Source of the DNA: an uncultured Phocaeicola sp. | GTDB lineage: Bacteria; Bacteroidota; Bacteroidia; Bacteroidales; Bacteroidaceae | Direction: 5' to 3' | NCBI GenBank assembly: GCA_948579315.1 | Contig: CAPAOL010000008.1 | Coordinates: forward strand, 28,876-92,875 | DNA length: 64,000 nt | Shown: one piece after another, positions 1 to 9,206 of the stretch | Layout: each line of letters opens with the position of its first letter | How positions within the stretch are numbered: position 1 is the first letter of the stretch | Notes under the pieces: model-generated | Told to the model about the DNA's origin: nothing | Seen by the model: the letters and a program-made list of their open reading frames with translations, nothing else | The model's database searches: none | Translations under genes and position numbers: made by a program

Positions 1-72
1 TGTTCGTATTTAAACTGTTTTTATCCATAGTGTTATAAGTTTCTGCAAAACTACAATTTTTTAATAGAATAT

Positions 73-104
73 TTTGTAGCACTGGTAGATAATTTGTATC
101 TTTG
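73..104 (+). promoter_or_regulatory. Promoter of the rimP-nusA-infB operon
   Basis: TTTG at 73-76 and TATCTTTG at 97-104 are separated by 20 bp. This matches the Bacteroidetes primary sigma factor pattern (-33 TTTG, -7 TAnnTTTG). Transcription should start near 111, leaving a leader of roughly 55 nt before rimP. Bases 1-72 show no gene. Confidence 0.75.
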
Positions 105-125
105 CACCGAAACGGATGAATGGTG

Positions 126-148
126 GGGCTTGATTAAGCCCTTTTTTT
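126..148 (+). terminator. Intrinsic terminator hairpin in the rimP leader
   Basis: GGGCTT, loop GATT, AAGCCC is followed directly by seven T. It lies between the promoter (-7 box ends at 104) and the rimP start at 167, so transcripts from that promoter must read through it. It may attenuate the nusA operon. The alternative is that it ends a transcript entering from the left of the window. Confidence 0.7.
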
Positions 149-166
149 GTTCTTAATAGTGAATAA

Positions 167-634
167 ATGATAGATAAAAATGTAGTAACCCGGATTGTTG
201 ACGAGTGGCTGGAAGGTAAAGATTACTTTTTGGTAGATGTCACGGTGAGCCCGGATGACAAAATTGTGGTAGAAATTGACCATGCCGAGGGAGTATGGAT
301 TGACGATTGTGTAGAACTTAGCCGCTATATTGAGTCTAAACTGGACCGTGAAGAAGAGGATTATGAACTGGAAGTGGGTTCGGCCGGTATAGGACAACCT
401 TTCAAGGTATTGCAACAGTACTTGATACACATTGGTAAGGAGGTGGAAATCCTGACTAAAGAGGGAAAGAAGCTGGAAGGTGTATTGAAGGATGCAAATG
501 AAGAGAACTTTACCGTAACCATTGAAAAGAAAGTGAAACCGGAAGGAGCCAAACGCCCCAAACTGGTAGAGGAGAATATTACTTTTGCATATGATGAGAT
601 AAAATACACTAAATACTTAATTAGTTTTAAATAA
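167..634 (+). CDS. rimP: Ribosome maturation factor RimP
   Basis: This 155-aa protein has the RimP length and layout: an N-terminal alpha/beta domain with the conserved DVxxSPxxxIVVEID-type strand and a VGSAGIGQPF motif, then a C-terminal SH3-like barrel. RimP helps 30S subunit maturation in the cytoplasm. The ATG at 167 follows the leader terminator by about 18 nt. It is the first gene of the classic rimP-nusA-infB order, with only 2 nt before nusA, so the genes are cotranscribed and probably translationally coupled. Nothing is unusual in the protein itself. Confidence 0.95.
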   Translation: MIDKNVVTRIVDEWLEGKDYFLVDVTVSPDDKIVVEIDHAEGVWIDDCVELSRYIESKLDREEEDYELEVGSAGIGQPFKVLQQYLIHIGKEVEILTKEGKKLEGVLKDANEENFTVTIEKKVKPEGAKRPKLVEENITFAYDEIKYTKYLISFK

Positions 635-636
635 TT

Positions 637-1893
637 ATGGCCAAAAAAGAAGAAACAATCAGCTTGATTGATACATTTTCGGAATTTAAGGAATTAAAGA
701 ATATTGATAGAACAACTATGGTGAGTGTACTCGAAGAGTCTTTCCGTAGTGTGATCGCGAAAATGTTTGGCACTGATGAAAATTACGACGTTATTGTGAA
801 CCCTGACAAGGGAGATTTTGAAATATGGCGTAACCGTGAAGTTGTAGCAGATGAGGATTTGACGAATCCCAATATGCAGATCTCATTGACCGAGGCACAG
901 AAAATTGATGCGTCTTATGAGGTGGGTGAGGAAGTGACCGATGAAGTAATCTTTGCCAAGTTTGGCCGCCGTGCCATTCTGAACTTGCGTCAGACACTGG
1001 CATCGAAGATTTTAGAACTGGAGAAAGATAGCTTGTATAATAAATATATTGATAGGGTGGGTACTGTAATCAGTGCGGAAGTCTATCAGATATGGAAGAA
1101 AGAAATGTTGTTGCTGGATGATGAAGGCAACGAACTGCTTTTGCCCAAGACTGAACAGATTCCGAGTGATTTCTACCGTAAAGGCGAAACTGCCCGTGCC
1201 GTAGTGGCCCGTGTAGATAATAAAAATAATAATCCGAAGATTATTCTGAGCCGTACTTCACCTGTGTTCTTGCAACGCCTGTTTGAAATGGAAGTACCCG
1301 AAATCAATGACGGGTTGATCACTATCAAGAAGATTGCGCGCATTCCCGGAGAACGTGCTAAGATAGCAGTTGAGTCGTATGACGACCGTATAGACCCGGT
1401 AGGTGCCTGCGTAGGTGTAAAAGGATCACGTATCCACGGTATTGTGCGCGAGTTGCGTAATGAAAATATCGACGTGATCAACTATACTTCTAACATTCAG
1501 TTGTTCATTCAGCGTGCGTTGAGTCCGGCTAAGATTTCTTCTATTGTGTTGCACGAAGAGGAGAAAAAAGCAGAAGTATATCTGAAACCGGAAGAAGTGT
1601 CTTTGGCAATCGGTAAGGGGGGAATGAATATCAAACTCGCCAGTATGCTTACCGAATATACGATTGATGTGTACCGCGAATTGGATGAGAGCGCGATGGA
1701 TGAGGATATCTACCTTGATGAATTCAAGGATGAAATTGATGAGTGGGTTATCACAGCCATCAAGAATATTGGATTGGATACAGCCAAGGCTGTATTGAAT
1801 GCTCCGCGCGAGATGTTGATAGAAAAAGCGGACCTGGAAGAAAACACGGTTGATGACGTGTTGAGAGTTTTAAGAGCTGAATTTGAAGAGTAA
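637..1893 (+). CDS. nusA: Transcription termination/antitermination factor NusA
   Basis: At 418 aa this is NusA without the C-terminal acidic repeats found in E. coli NusA (about 495 aa), as is normal outside Proteobacteria. In order it has the RNA polymerase-binding N-terminal domain (about 1-130), the S1 RNA-binding domain (about 135-205), and two KH domains with DPVGACVGVKGSRI (about 250-265) and the later AIGKGGMNIKLA signature. A short helix-hairpin-helix-like tail follows. NusA modulates pausing, termination and antitermination. It sits between rimP and infB. In E. coli this operon is controlled by NusA acting at leader terminators, which makes the hairpin at 126-148 relevant. Confidence 0.96.
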   Translation: MAKKEETISLIDTFSEFKELKNIDRTTMVSVLEESFRSVIAKMFGTDENYDVIVNPDKGDFEIWRNREVVADEDLTNPNMQISLTEAQKIDASYEVGEEVTDEVIFAKFGRRAILNLRQTLASKILELEKDSLYNKYIDRVGTVISAEVYQIWKKEMLLLDDEGNELLLPKTEQIPSDFYRKGETARAVVARVDNKNNNPKIILSRTSPVFLQRLFEMEVPEINDGLITIKKIARIPGERAKIAVESYDDRIDPVGACVGVKGSRIHGIVRELRNENIDVINYTSNIQLFIQRALSPAKISSIVLHEEEKKAEVYLKPEEVSLAIGKGGMNIKLASMLTEYTIDVYRELDESAMDEDIYLDEFKDEIDEWVITAIKNIGLDTAKAVLNAPREMLIEKADLEENTVDDVLRVLRAEFEE

Positions 1894-1934
1894 CTCTTCA
1901 GTCCCGGCTCGTAGTTAATAATTAAAAAACGAGT

Positions 1935-4900
1935 ATGACGATTAGACTGAACAAAGTAACAAGAGATTTAAATGTAGGAATAACGACGGTAGTTGAATTC
2001 TTGCAGAAGAAGGGCTATACCATTGAGGCTAGTCCTAATGCGAAAATTACCGAAGAACAATATGCTGTACTTGTGAAAGAGTTCAGCACAGATAAAAATT
2101 TAAAAATAGAGTCTGAAAAATTTAGTCAGGAAAGACAGAACAAGGACCGCAACAAAGCTTCTATCTCTATCGAAGGTTTTGAATCTAAGAAAGAGAAAGA
2201 AGAGGTGGTGAAAACTGTTATTCCTGAAGAGGCACGCCCCAAACTGAAGCAAGTGGGTAAAATAGATCTGGACAATTTGAACAAGAAAACTGCGCCAAAG
2301 GTTGTAGAACCAGTTGCGAAAGTTATTGAACAAACTCCGAAAGCAGAACCCGTGGTGGAAAAGGTGGTTGAGAGGAAGGAAACTCCCCAACCCGAGAAGG
2401 AAACGCCGAAGCCTGTGGTGGTAGAGGAAAAGAAACCGGAACCTGCTCCTCAACCTGCTCCTGCTCCAGTTCTGGAAGAGAAGAAAGAGCCTAAAATTGA
2501 AAAGACGGAAGAAAAGACACCCCAGGTGAAAGAGATGGAAAAAGAAACACCCGAAGCAGCACCCGTTCAGGAAAAAGAAGAAGACGATGTATTTAAAATT
2601 CGTCCTACTGAATTTAAATCGAAAATTAATGTAGTAGGTCAGATTGATCTGGCTGCATTGAATCAGTCTACCCGTCCGAAAAAGAAATCGAAGGAAGAAA
2701 AACGGAAAGAGAGAGAAGAGAAAGATAAGCAGCGTCAGGAACAGCGTAAACTGATGAAGGATGCTATTATCAAAGAAATCCGTAAGGGAGACGATAAGAT
2801 TTCTAAAAACTCGGTTAACGATGATGCTGCAAAGAAGAAAAAACGCAATAGAATAAATAAGGAACGTGTGGATATAAATGCTGCCGGTACAACAAATGCT
2901 GGAGGAGCATCTAATAATAACCAACGTAACGATAACGCTAACAGACCGAATAGGAACAATAACTCCAAACCTAATGGCAATAACAATCAGGGTGGAGGCA
3001 AATTTAATAAAGACCGTTTCAAGAAACCTGTTGTAAAAGCGGAAGTTAGTGATGAAGATGTGGCAAAGCAGGTTAAGGAAACATTGGCACGTCTGACTAA
3101 CAAGACTAAGAACAAGGCTGCCAAGTATCGTAAGGAGAAACGTGAAAATGTTCAGAACCGCCTGATGGAACAGGAGGAGATGGAACAGGAAGATAGCAAA
3201 ATATTGAAACTGACCGAGTTCGTTACTGCGAACGAACTGGCAAGTATGATGGATATTCCTGTTACTCAGGTTATCGCTACTTGTATGAGTATCGGTATCA
3301 TGGTCTCTATCAATCAGCGTCTGGATGCCGAGACAATCAACCTGGTAGCGGAAGAATTCGGATACAAGACAGAATATGTAAGTGCTGAGGTAGCACAGGC
3401 TATTACAGAAGAGGAAGATAACGAAGAAGATTTGCAGCCGCGTGCTCCGATTGTGACAGTAATGGGACATGTTGATCATGGTAAGACTTCATTACTGGAC
3501 TATATTCGTAAAGCAAATGTAATTGCCGGTGAGGCAGGTGGTATCACCCAGCATATCGGTGCTTACAATGTGAAATTGGAAGACGGACGTCATATTACAT
3601 TCTTGGATACTCCGGGTCACGAGGCATTTACCGCCATGCGTGCCCGTGGTGCGAAAGTGACGGATATTGCTATTATTATTGTAGCTGCCGATGATAATGT
3701 GATGCCGCAGACCAAAGAGGCGATTAATCATGCTATGGCTGCCGGTGTGCCTATCGTATTTGCTATTAATAAGGTGGATAAGCCGCACGCCAATCCGGAT
3801 AAGATTAAGGAAGAACTGGCTGCCATGAACTTCCTGGTGGAAGAGTGGGGTGGTAAGTATCAGTCGCAAGATATTTCGGCAAAGAAAGGTACAGGTGTAC
3901 ACGATTTGTTGGAAAAAGTATTGCTGGAAGCTGAAATGTTGGATTTGAAGGCTAATCCCGACCGCAAGGCAACCGGTTCTATCATTGAATCGTCCTTGGA
4001 CAAGGGACGCGGTTATGTGGCTACTATGTTGGTGGCAAACGGTACGCTGAAAATGGGCGATATAGTCTTGGCTGGTACTAGTTATGGTAAGGTGAAAGCC
4101 ATGTTTAATGAACGTAACCAGCGCATCAAGGAGGCCGGTCCTTCCGAACCGGTATTGATTCTGGGACTGAACGGTGCTCCTGCGGCAGGTGATACTTTCC
4201 ATGTGATTGATACGGAACAAGAGGCTCGTGACATTGCCAACAAGCGTGAACAGTTGCAGCGTGAGCAGGGCTTGCGTACTCAGAAACTGCTGACATTGGA
4301 TGAAGTGGGCCGTCGTTTGGCTTTGGGTGATTTCCATGAGCTGAATGTGATTGTTAAAGGTGACGTGGACGGTTCTGTCGAAGCGTTGAGCGACTCATTG
4401 ATAAAACTGTCTACAGAACAGGTACAGGTTAATGTGATCCACAAAGGTGTCGGTCAGATTTCCGAGTCGGATGTGACTTTGGCTGCTGCATCAGATGCGA
4501 TTATTGTAGGTTTCCAGGTTCGTCCTTCAAGTTCTGCCGGCAAACTGGCTGAGCAGGAGGGGGTGGATATCCGCAAATATTCTGTTATCTATGATGCGAT
4601 TGAAGAAGTGAAGGCTGCTATGGAAGGTATGCTGGCACCTACTTTGAAGGAACAGATTACTGCAACCATCGAAGTGCGTGAAGTCTTCAATATTACCAAG
4701 GTCGGTTTGGTTGCCGGTGCTATGGTGAAGACAGGTAAGGTGAAACGTTCTGATAAGGCACGCTTGATTCGTGATGGTATTGTAGTCTTTACCGGTGCTA
4801 TCAATGCTTTGAAGCGTTTCAAGGATGATGTGAAAGAAGTAGGTACTAACTTTGAATGTGGTATCAGTCTGACAAACTGTAACGATATCAAGGTCGGTGA

Positions 4901-4946
4901 TATTATTGAAGCTTACGAAGAAGTAGAGGTTAAACAGACTTTGTAA
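1935..4946 (+). CDS. infB: Translation initiation factor IF-2
   Basis: This 1003-aa GTPase delivers initiator fMet-tRNA to the 30S subunit. A small N-terminal IF2 domain (about 1-55) is followed by a long low-complexity stretch rich in K, E, P, Q and N (about 60-400). Next come a second IF2N domain and the GTPase domain with GHVDHGKTS (G1), DTPGHEAF (G3) and NKVDKP (G4), then domains II-IV. The extended charged linker is usual in Bacteroidetes IF-2. The gene starts 41 bp after nusA, and the downstream gap to cvpA carries a palindromic repeat. Long open frames on the opposite strand here are by-products of the biased codon composition. Confidence 0.97.
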   Translation: MTIRLNKVTRDLNVGITTVVEFLQKKGYTIEASPNAKITEEQYAVLVKEFSTDKNLKIESEKFSQERQNKDRNKASISIEGFESKKEKEEVVKTVIPEEARPKLKQVGKIDLDNLNKKTAPKVVEPVAKVIEQTPKAEPVVEKVVERKETPQPEKETPKPVVVEEKKPEPAPQPAPAPVLEEKKEPKIEKTEEKTPQVKEMEKETPEAAPVQEKEEDDVFKIRPTEFKSKINVVGQIDLAALNQSTRPKKKSKEEKRKEREEKDKQRQEQRKLMKDAIIKEIRKGDDKISKNSVNDDAAKKKKRNRINKERVDINAAGTTNAGGASNNNQRNDNANRPNRNNNSKPNGNNNQGGGKFNKDRFKKPVVKAEVSDEDVAKQVKETLARLTNKTKNKAAKYRKEKRENVQNRLMEQEEMEQEDSKILKLTEFVTANELASMMDIPVTQVIATCMSIGIMVSINQRLDAETINLVAEEFGYKTEYVSAEVAQAITEEEDNEEDLQPRAPIVTVMGHVDHGKTSLLDYIRKANVIAGEAGGITQHIGAYNVKLEDGRHITFLDTPGHEAFTAMRARGAKVTDIAIIIVAADDNVMPQTKEAINHAMAAGVPIVFAINKVDKPHANPDKIKEELAAMNFLVEEWGGKYQSQDISAKKGTGVHDLLEKVLLEAEMLDLKANPDRKATGSIIESSLDKGRGYVATMLVANGTLKMGDIVLAGTSYGKVKAMFNERNQRIKEAGPSEPVLILGLNGAPAAGDTFHVIDTEQEARDIANKREQLQREQGLRTQKLLTLDEVGRRLALGDFHELNVIVKGDVDGSVEALSDSLIKLSTEQVQVNVIHKGVGQISESDVTLAAASDAIIVGFQVRPSSSAGKLAEQEGVDIRKYSVIYDAIEEVKAAMEGMLAPTLKEQITATIEVREVFNITKVGLVAGAMVKTGKVKRSDKARLIRDGIVVFTGAINALKRFKDDVKEVGTNFECGISLTNCNDIKVGDIIEAYEEVEVKQTL

Positions 4947-4974
4947 TACACTGAAGTCTGAGAATATAGATGGT

Positions 4975-5059
4975 AATGTCATCCTGAGCATAGCGAAGGA
5001 TCTGGCACCTCGCCCAGCGCGTGGGCTGGCAGATTCTTCGCTTTGTTCAGAATGGCATT
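4975..5059. repeat. Intergenic palindromic repeat (GCGAAGAATCT family)
   Basis: Two 30-nt arms, 4975-5004 and 5030-5059, are imperfect inverted copies containing AGCGAAGGATCTG and CAGATTCTTCGCT. An inner GCCCA/TGGGC stem lies between them. Related hairpins occur at 24761-24803 and 31023-31088. This is the Bacteroidetes intergenic repeat type and may shape mRNA ends between infB and cvpA. Confidence 0.8.
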
Positions 5060-5084
5060 ACTGCTTTTTGTAATAACGATAAAG

Positions 5085-5588
5085 ATGGCGACAATAGATA
5101 TTATTATATTGGCTATGATTGGTGTGGGTGTCATTATGGGATTAATAAAAGGATTTGTGAAGCAGATGGCGTCTATTGTAGGGTTGATAGCCGGATTGCT
5201 GATGGCTCGTGCCTTGTTTGGCATTGTTGCCGAAAGGTTGGCGCCGGTTCTAGGTACTTCGACGACTGTAGCACAGGTCTTGGCTTTTATATTGATCTGG
5301 ATAGCTGTACCTTTAGGTTTTGCGTTCGTCGCCTCTTTGTTGACAAAAGCATTGGATGCTGTGCACCTGGGATGGCTGAACCGTTGGTTAGGCAGCGGAT
5401 TGGGAGCATTGAAGTATATGATACTGATAGGGTTAGCTATTCATGTGATAGAATATATAGATCCGAACAATGAGATGATCAGTGCAACAAAAAAGAAGGA
5501 ATCAGTGTTATATTATTCTATGAGGGACTTGTCCGGTATCTTTTTTCCGGTATTTAAGAATGTAACAGAACAATTAATAGAAATATAA
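5085..5588 (+). CDS. CvpA family membrane protein
   Basis: The 167-aa protein starts MATIDIIILAMIGVGVIMG and has four predicted membrane segments, matching the CvpA (colicin V production) family of inner-membrane proteins whose biochemical role is unclear. A longer frame opens at a TTG (5043), but that start lies inside the palindromic repeat and would add a non-conserved leader. The ATG at 5085 puts the family N-terminus first. It is 7 nt upstream of sufB and probably in the same transcript as infB and/or the suf genes. Confidence 0.88.
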   Translation: MATIDIIILAMIGVGVIMGLIKGFVKQMASIVGLIAGLLMARALFGIVAERLAPVLGTSTTVAQVLAFILIWIAVPLGFAFVASLLTKALDAVHLGWLNRWLGSGLGALKYMILIGLAIHVIEYIDPNNEMISATKKKESVLYYSMRDLSGIFFPVFKNVTEQLIEI

Positions 5589-5595
5589 GATAGAT

Positions 5596-7047
5596 ATGCA
5601 AGAAGAACCCAATAAATATGTGAAAGAACTGACGCAGGAGAAGTACAAATATGGCTTCACCACAGAAGTTCACACAGATATTATAGAAAGGGGATTGAAT
5701 GAGGATGTTATCCGCTTGATTTCTGCAAAGAAGAACGAGCCGGAGTGGTTGCTGGAGTTTCGCCTGAAAGCATACCGCTACTGGTTGACCATGGAGATGC
5801 CTGCATGGGCACACCTCACTATCCCTGAAATAGATTATCAGGCTATATCCTATTATGCGGACCCTACAAAGAAAAAAGAAGGACCGAAAAGTATGGATGA
5901 GGTAGATCCTGAGTTGATTAAAACTTTCAATAAATTAGGTATTCCTTTGGAGGAGCAAATGGCGTTGAGCGGTATGGCAGTAGATGCTGTCATGGACTCT
6001 GTATCCGTCAAGACTACATTTAAAGAAACCTTGTTGGAAAAAGGGATTATTTTTTGTTCGTTCAGTGAAGCGGTGCGTGAGCATCCCGATTTGGTGAAGA
6101 AATATCTGGGTTCGGTGGTCGGGCCGCGGGATAATTTCTTTGCAGCCTTGAACTCGGCAGTATTCAGTGACGGATCGTTTGTATATATTCCGAAAGGAGT
6201 GCGTTGTCCTATGGAACTCTCCACTTATTTCCGTATCAATGCAGCCAATACCGGTCAGTTTGAGCGTACACTGATTGTTGCGGATGATGATAGTTATGTT
6301 TCTTATCTGGAAGGATGTACGGCCCCTATGCGGGATGAGAACCAATTACATGCGGCCATAGTGGAGATTGTGGTGCACGACCGTGCGGAAGTGAAATATT
6401 CTACCGTACAGAACTGGTATCCGGGAGATGCCGAAGGCAAAGGAGGAGTATATAACTTTGTGACAAAACGCGGTCATTGCAAAGGAGTGGATAGCAAATT
6501 GAGTTGGACACAGGTGGAAACCGGATCGGCCATTACTTGGAAATATCCCAGTTGTATCCTGAGTGGAGATAATTCTACTGCTGAATTCTATTCGGTGGCA
6601 GTAACGAATAACTATCAGCAGGCTGATACGGGGACTAAAATGATTCATTTAGGCAGAAATACCCGTAGTACCATTGTTAGTAAAGGAATCAGTGCCGGAA
6701 AGAGCCAGAACTCTTATCGTGGTCTGGTACGTGTGGCTCAGAAAGCAGACAATGCCCGTAATTACAGTCAGTGTGACTCTTTGTTGCTGGGGAGCCAGTG
6801 TGGTGCTCATACATTCCCATATATGGATATTCATAACGAGACAGCTGTGGTGGAACATGAGGCGACAACCAGCAAGATCAGCGAAGACCAGTTGTTTTAT
6901 TGCAATCAGCGCGGTATTCCTACAGAAGATGCTATTGGGTTGATTGTCAATGGATATGCAAAAGAAGTACTGAATAAACTTCCAATGGAGTTTGCGGTGG
7001 AGGCACAGAAACTGCTGGCTATTTCTCTAGAGGGAAGTGTAGGATAA
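5596..7047 (+). CDS. sufB: Fe-S cluster scaffold subunit SufB
   Basis: This 483-aa protein is the SufB half of the SufBC2D scaffold complex that builds Fe-S clusters in the cytoplasm. The family beta-helix core is recognisable from VYIPKGVRCPMELSTYFRIN, with YLEGCTAP, the CKGVDSKLSWTQVETGSAITW region and the C-terminal GIPTEDAIGLIVNGYAKEVL segment. Length and order (sufB-sufC-sufD-sufS) are standard. It lies 7 nt after cvpA and 27 nt before sufC. No sufE or sufU gene is nearby. Confidence 0.96.
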   Translation: MQEEPNKYVKELTQEKYKYGFTTEVHTDIIERGLNEDVIRLISAKKNEPEWLLEFRLKAYRYWLTMEMPAWAHLTIPEIDYQAISYYADPTKKKEGPKSMDEVDPELIKTFNKLGIPLEEQMALSGMAVDAVMDSVSVKTTFKETLLEKGIIFCSFSEAVREHPDLVKKYLGSVVGPRDNFFAALNSAVFSDGSFVYIPKGVRCPMELSTYFRINAANTGQFERTLIVADDDSYVSYLEGCTAPMRDENQLHAAIVEIVVHDRAEVKYSTVQNWYPGDAEGKGGVYNFVTKRGHCKGVDSKLSWTQVETGSAITWKYPSCILSGDNSTAEFYSVAVTNNYQQADTGTKMIHLGRNTRSTIVSKGISAGKSQNSYRGLVRVAQKADNARNYSQCDSLLLGSQCGAHTFPYMDIHNETAVVEHEATTSKISEDQLFYCNQRGIPTEDAIGLIVNGYAKEVLNKLPMEFAVEAQKLLAISLEGSVG

Positions 7048-7074
7048 ATGAAGAACTAAGAATTTAATAGAATT

Positions 7075-7827
7075 ATGTTAGAGATAAAAGACTTACATGC
7101 CAGTGTCAATGGCAAAGAAATATTGAAAGGTATTAATCTAAGCATAAAGAAAGGTGAAGTTCATGCTATTATGGGACCCAACGGTTCCGGAAAGAGTACC
7201 CTTTCGTCTGTGTTGGTAGGCAATCCGGCTTTTGAGGTAACGAAAGGTTCGGTGACTTTTGAAGGAAAAGATTTGTTGGCTTTGAGTCCTGAGGATCGCA
7301 GTCATGAAGGTCTGTTTTTGTCTTTCCAATATCCGGTGGAGATTCCCGGAGTCAGTATGGTGAACTTTATGCGTGCGGCGGTAAACGAGCAGCGTAAATA
7401 TAAAGGCCTCCCTGCATTGACAGCCAGTGAGTTCTTGAAGCTGATGCGCGAGAAGCGGGCTGTGGTGGAATTGGATAATAAATTGGCAAACCGTTCGGTA
7501 AACGAGGGATTCAGCGGTGGTGAGAAGAAGCGCAATGAGATCTTCCAGATGGCTATGCTGGAACCTAAGTTGAGCATTTTGGATGAAACGGATTCCGGTC
7601 TTGATATTGATGCGTTGCGTATTGTAGCCGAGGGTGTGAACAAACTGAAAACTCCCGAAACAAGTTGTATCGTCATTACGCACTATCAACGGTTGCTGGA
7701 TTATATCAAACCCGATATTGTACATGTATTGTATAAAGGACGTATTGTGAAGACTGCGGGTCCCGAATTGGCTTTGGAACTGGAAGAGCGTGGTTACGAC
7801 TGGATAAAAGCCGAGTTGGGAGAATAA
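7075..7827 (+). CDS. sufC: Fe-S cluster assembly ATPase SufC
   Basis: A 250-aa ABC-type ATPase that powers the SufBCD scaffold. It shows Walker A GPNGSGKST (about residues 35-43), a Q-loop in FLSFQYPVEIPGVS, the signature FSGGEKKRNEI, Walker B LSILDETDSGLD and the H-loop VITHYQRLLDYI. These are SufC hallmarks rather than those of a transporter ATPase, and the flanking sufB and sufD confirm the assignment. Confidence 0.97.
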   Translation: MLEIKDLHASVNGKEILKGINLSIKKGEVHAIMGPNGSGKSTLSSVLVGNPAFEVTKGSVTFEGKDLLALSPEDRSHEGLFLSFQYPVEIPGVSMVNFMRAAVNEQRKYKGLPALTASEFLKLMREKRAVVELDNKLANRSVNEGFSGGEKKRNEIFQMAMLEPKLSILDETDSGLDIDALRIVAEGVNKLKTPETSCIVITHYQRLLDYIKPDIVHVLYKGRIVKTAGPELALELEERGYDWIKAELGE

Positions 7828-7856
7828 TAATTTGATGCCTAAAGAAGAAAGTGATT

Positions 7857-9200
7857 ATGAGAGCAGAACAACAATATATTGATCTCTTTTCTCAATGTGA
7901 GGCGATGATTTGCCGGCATAGTGCCGAGGTGCTGAACGCTCCCCGTGCGCAAGCTTTCGCAGATTTCGAAAAATTAGGTTTCCCTACCCGCAAACAGGAG
8001 AAGTATAAATATACGGATGTGAGCAAGTTGTTCGAGCCGGATTATGGTTTGAATTTGAACAGACTCGACATTCCGGTGAATCCGTATGAAGTGTTCAAGT
8101 GCGATGTACCTAATATGAGTACCGCTCTTTATTTTGTAGTAAACGATGCTTTTTATCGTAAGGCTTTGCCGAAGGCACAATTGCCGGAAGGAGTGTTGCT
8201 TGGCAGCTTGAAAGAGCTGTCTGAACAATATCCGGCTTTGGTCAAGCAGTATTATGGCAAGTTGGCAGATACTTCCAAGGATGGTGTGACCGCCTTCAAT
8301 ACTACTTTTGCCCAGGATGGCTTTATGCTGTATGTGCCGAAAGGCGTGGTGGTGGACAAACCCATTCAACTGGTGAACATATTGCGTGCTGATGTTAATT
8401 TTATGGTGAACCGCCGTGTGCTGGTTGTGCTGGAAGAAGGTGCGCAGGCTCGTCTGTTGATTTGTGATCATGCCATGGATAATGTAAATTTCCTTTCTAC
8501 TCAGGTTATTGAGGTCTTTGCAAAAGAAAATGCTACTTTCGATCTTTATGAACTGGAAGAAACCCATACCAGCACAGTGCGTTTCAGTAACCTCTATGTG
8601 AACCAGGAGGCAGACAGTAATGTGCTTTTGAATGGTATGACTTTGCATAACGGTACTACGCGTAATACAACTGAAGTAACTTTGGCCGGACGTGGAGCTG
8701 AGATCAATTTGTGTGGTATGGTCATTGCCGATAAGAATGAACAGGTGGACAATCATACTTTCATTGACCACAAGGTTGCTGATTGCACTAGTAATGAGCT
8801 GTTTAAATATGTATTGGATGATCAGGCGACAGGTGCGTTTGCCGGAAAAGTATTGGTACGTGAAGGAGCACAACATACTAATTCCCAACAAACCAACCGC
8901 AACCTCTGTGCTACTCGTGATGCCCATATGTACACTCAGCCGCAACTGGAAATTTATGCGGATGACGTAAAATGCTCTCACGGAGCTACTGTCGGTCAGC
9001 TGGATGAAAATGCGTTGTTCTATATGCAACAGCGTGGTATCAGTCTGAAGGAAGCACGTTTATTGCTTATGTTTGCTTTTGTCAATGAAGTAATAGATAC
9101 GATCCGCCTGGATGCATTGAAAGACCGTTTGCATCTGTTGGTGGAAAAACGTTTCCGTGGTGAGTTGAATAAATGTCAGGGATGTGCGATATGTAAATAA
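7857..9200 (+). CDS. sufD: Fe-S cluster assembly protein SufD
   Basis: The 447-aa SufD partner of SufB shares its beta-helix fold. The FMLYVPKGVVVDKPIQLVN segment, the C-terminal SHGATVGQLDENALFYMQQRG motif (His at the SufB-SufD interface) and the ISLKEARLLLMFAF tail are typical. I start at the ATG at 7857. A GTG two codons earlier (7851) is possible but less likely. The protein ends in a Cys-containing tail, KCQGCAICK, which is unusual-looking but short. sufS follows after 6 nt. Confidence 0.94.
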   Translation: MRAEQQYIDLFSQCEAMICRHSAEVLNAPRAQAFADFEKLGFPTRKQEKYKYTDVSKLFEPDYGLNLNRLDIPVNPYEVFKCDVPNMSTALYFVVNDAFYRKALPKAQLPEGVLLGSLKELSEQYPALVKQYYGKLADTSKDGVTAFNTTFAQDGFMLYVPKGVVVDKPIQLVNILRADVNFMVNRRVLVVLEEGAQARLLICDHAMDNVNFLSTQVIEVFAKENATFDLYELEETHTSTVRFSNLYVNQEADSNVLLNGMTLHNGTTRNTTEVTLAGRGAEINLCGMVIADKNEQVDNHTFIDHKVADCTSNELFKYVLDDQATGAFAGKVLVREGAQHTNSQQTNRNLCATRDAHMYTQPQLEIYADDVKCSHGATVGQLDENALFYMQQRGISLKEARLLLMFAFVNEVIDTIRLDALKDRLHLLVEKRFRGELNKCQGCAICK

Positions 9201-9206
9201 GACGCC

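Noticed and set aside
2100..3479. 459-codon antisense frame within infB
   Set aside because: It is a mirror of the K/E/Q-rich linker of IF-2, giving an implausible F/L/R-rich protein with no promoter.
4975..5059. Insertion sequence remnant or attachment site between infB and cvpA
   Set aside because: The sequence matches the local family of short palindromes and shows no transposase fragment or target duplication.
5021..5473. 150-codon + strand frame overlapping cvpA
   Set aside because: It is an out-of-frame shadow of cvpA that begins inside the palindromic repeat.
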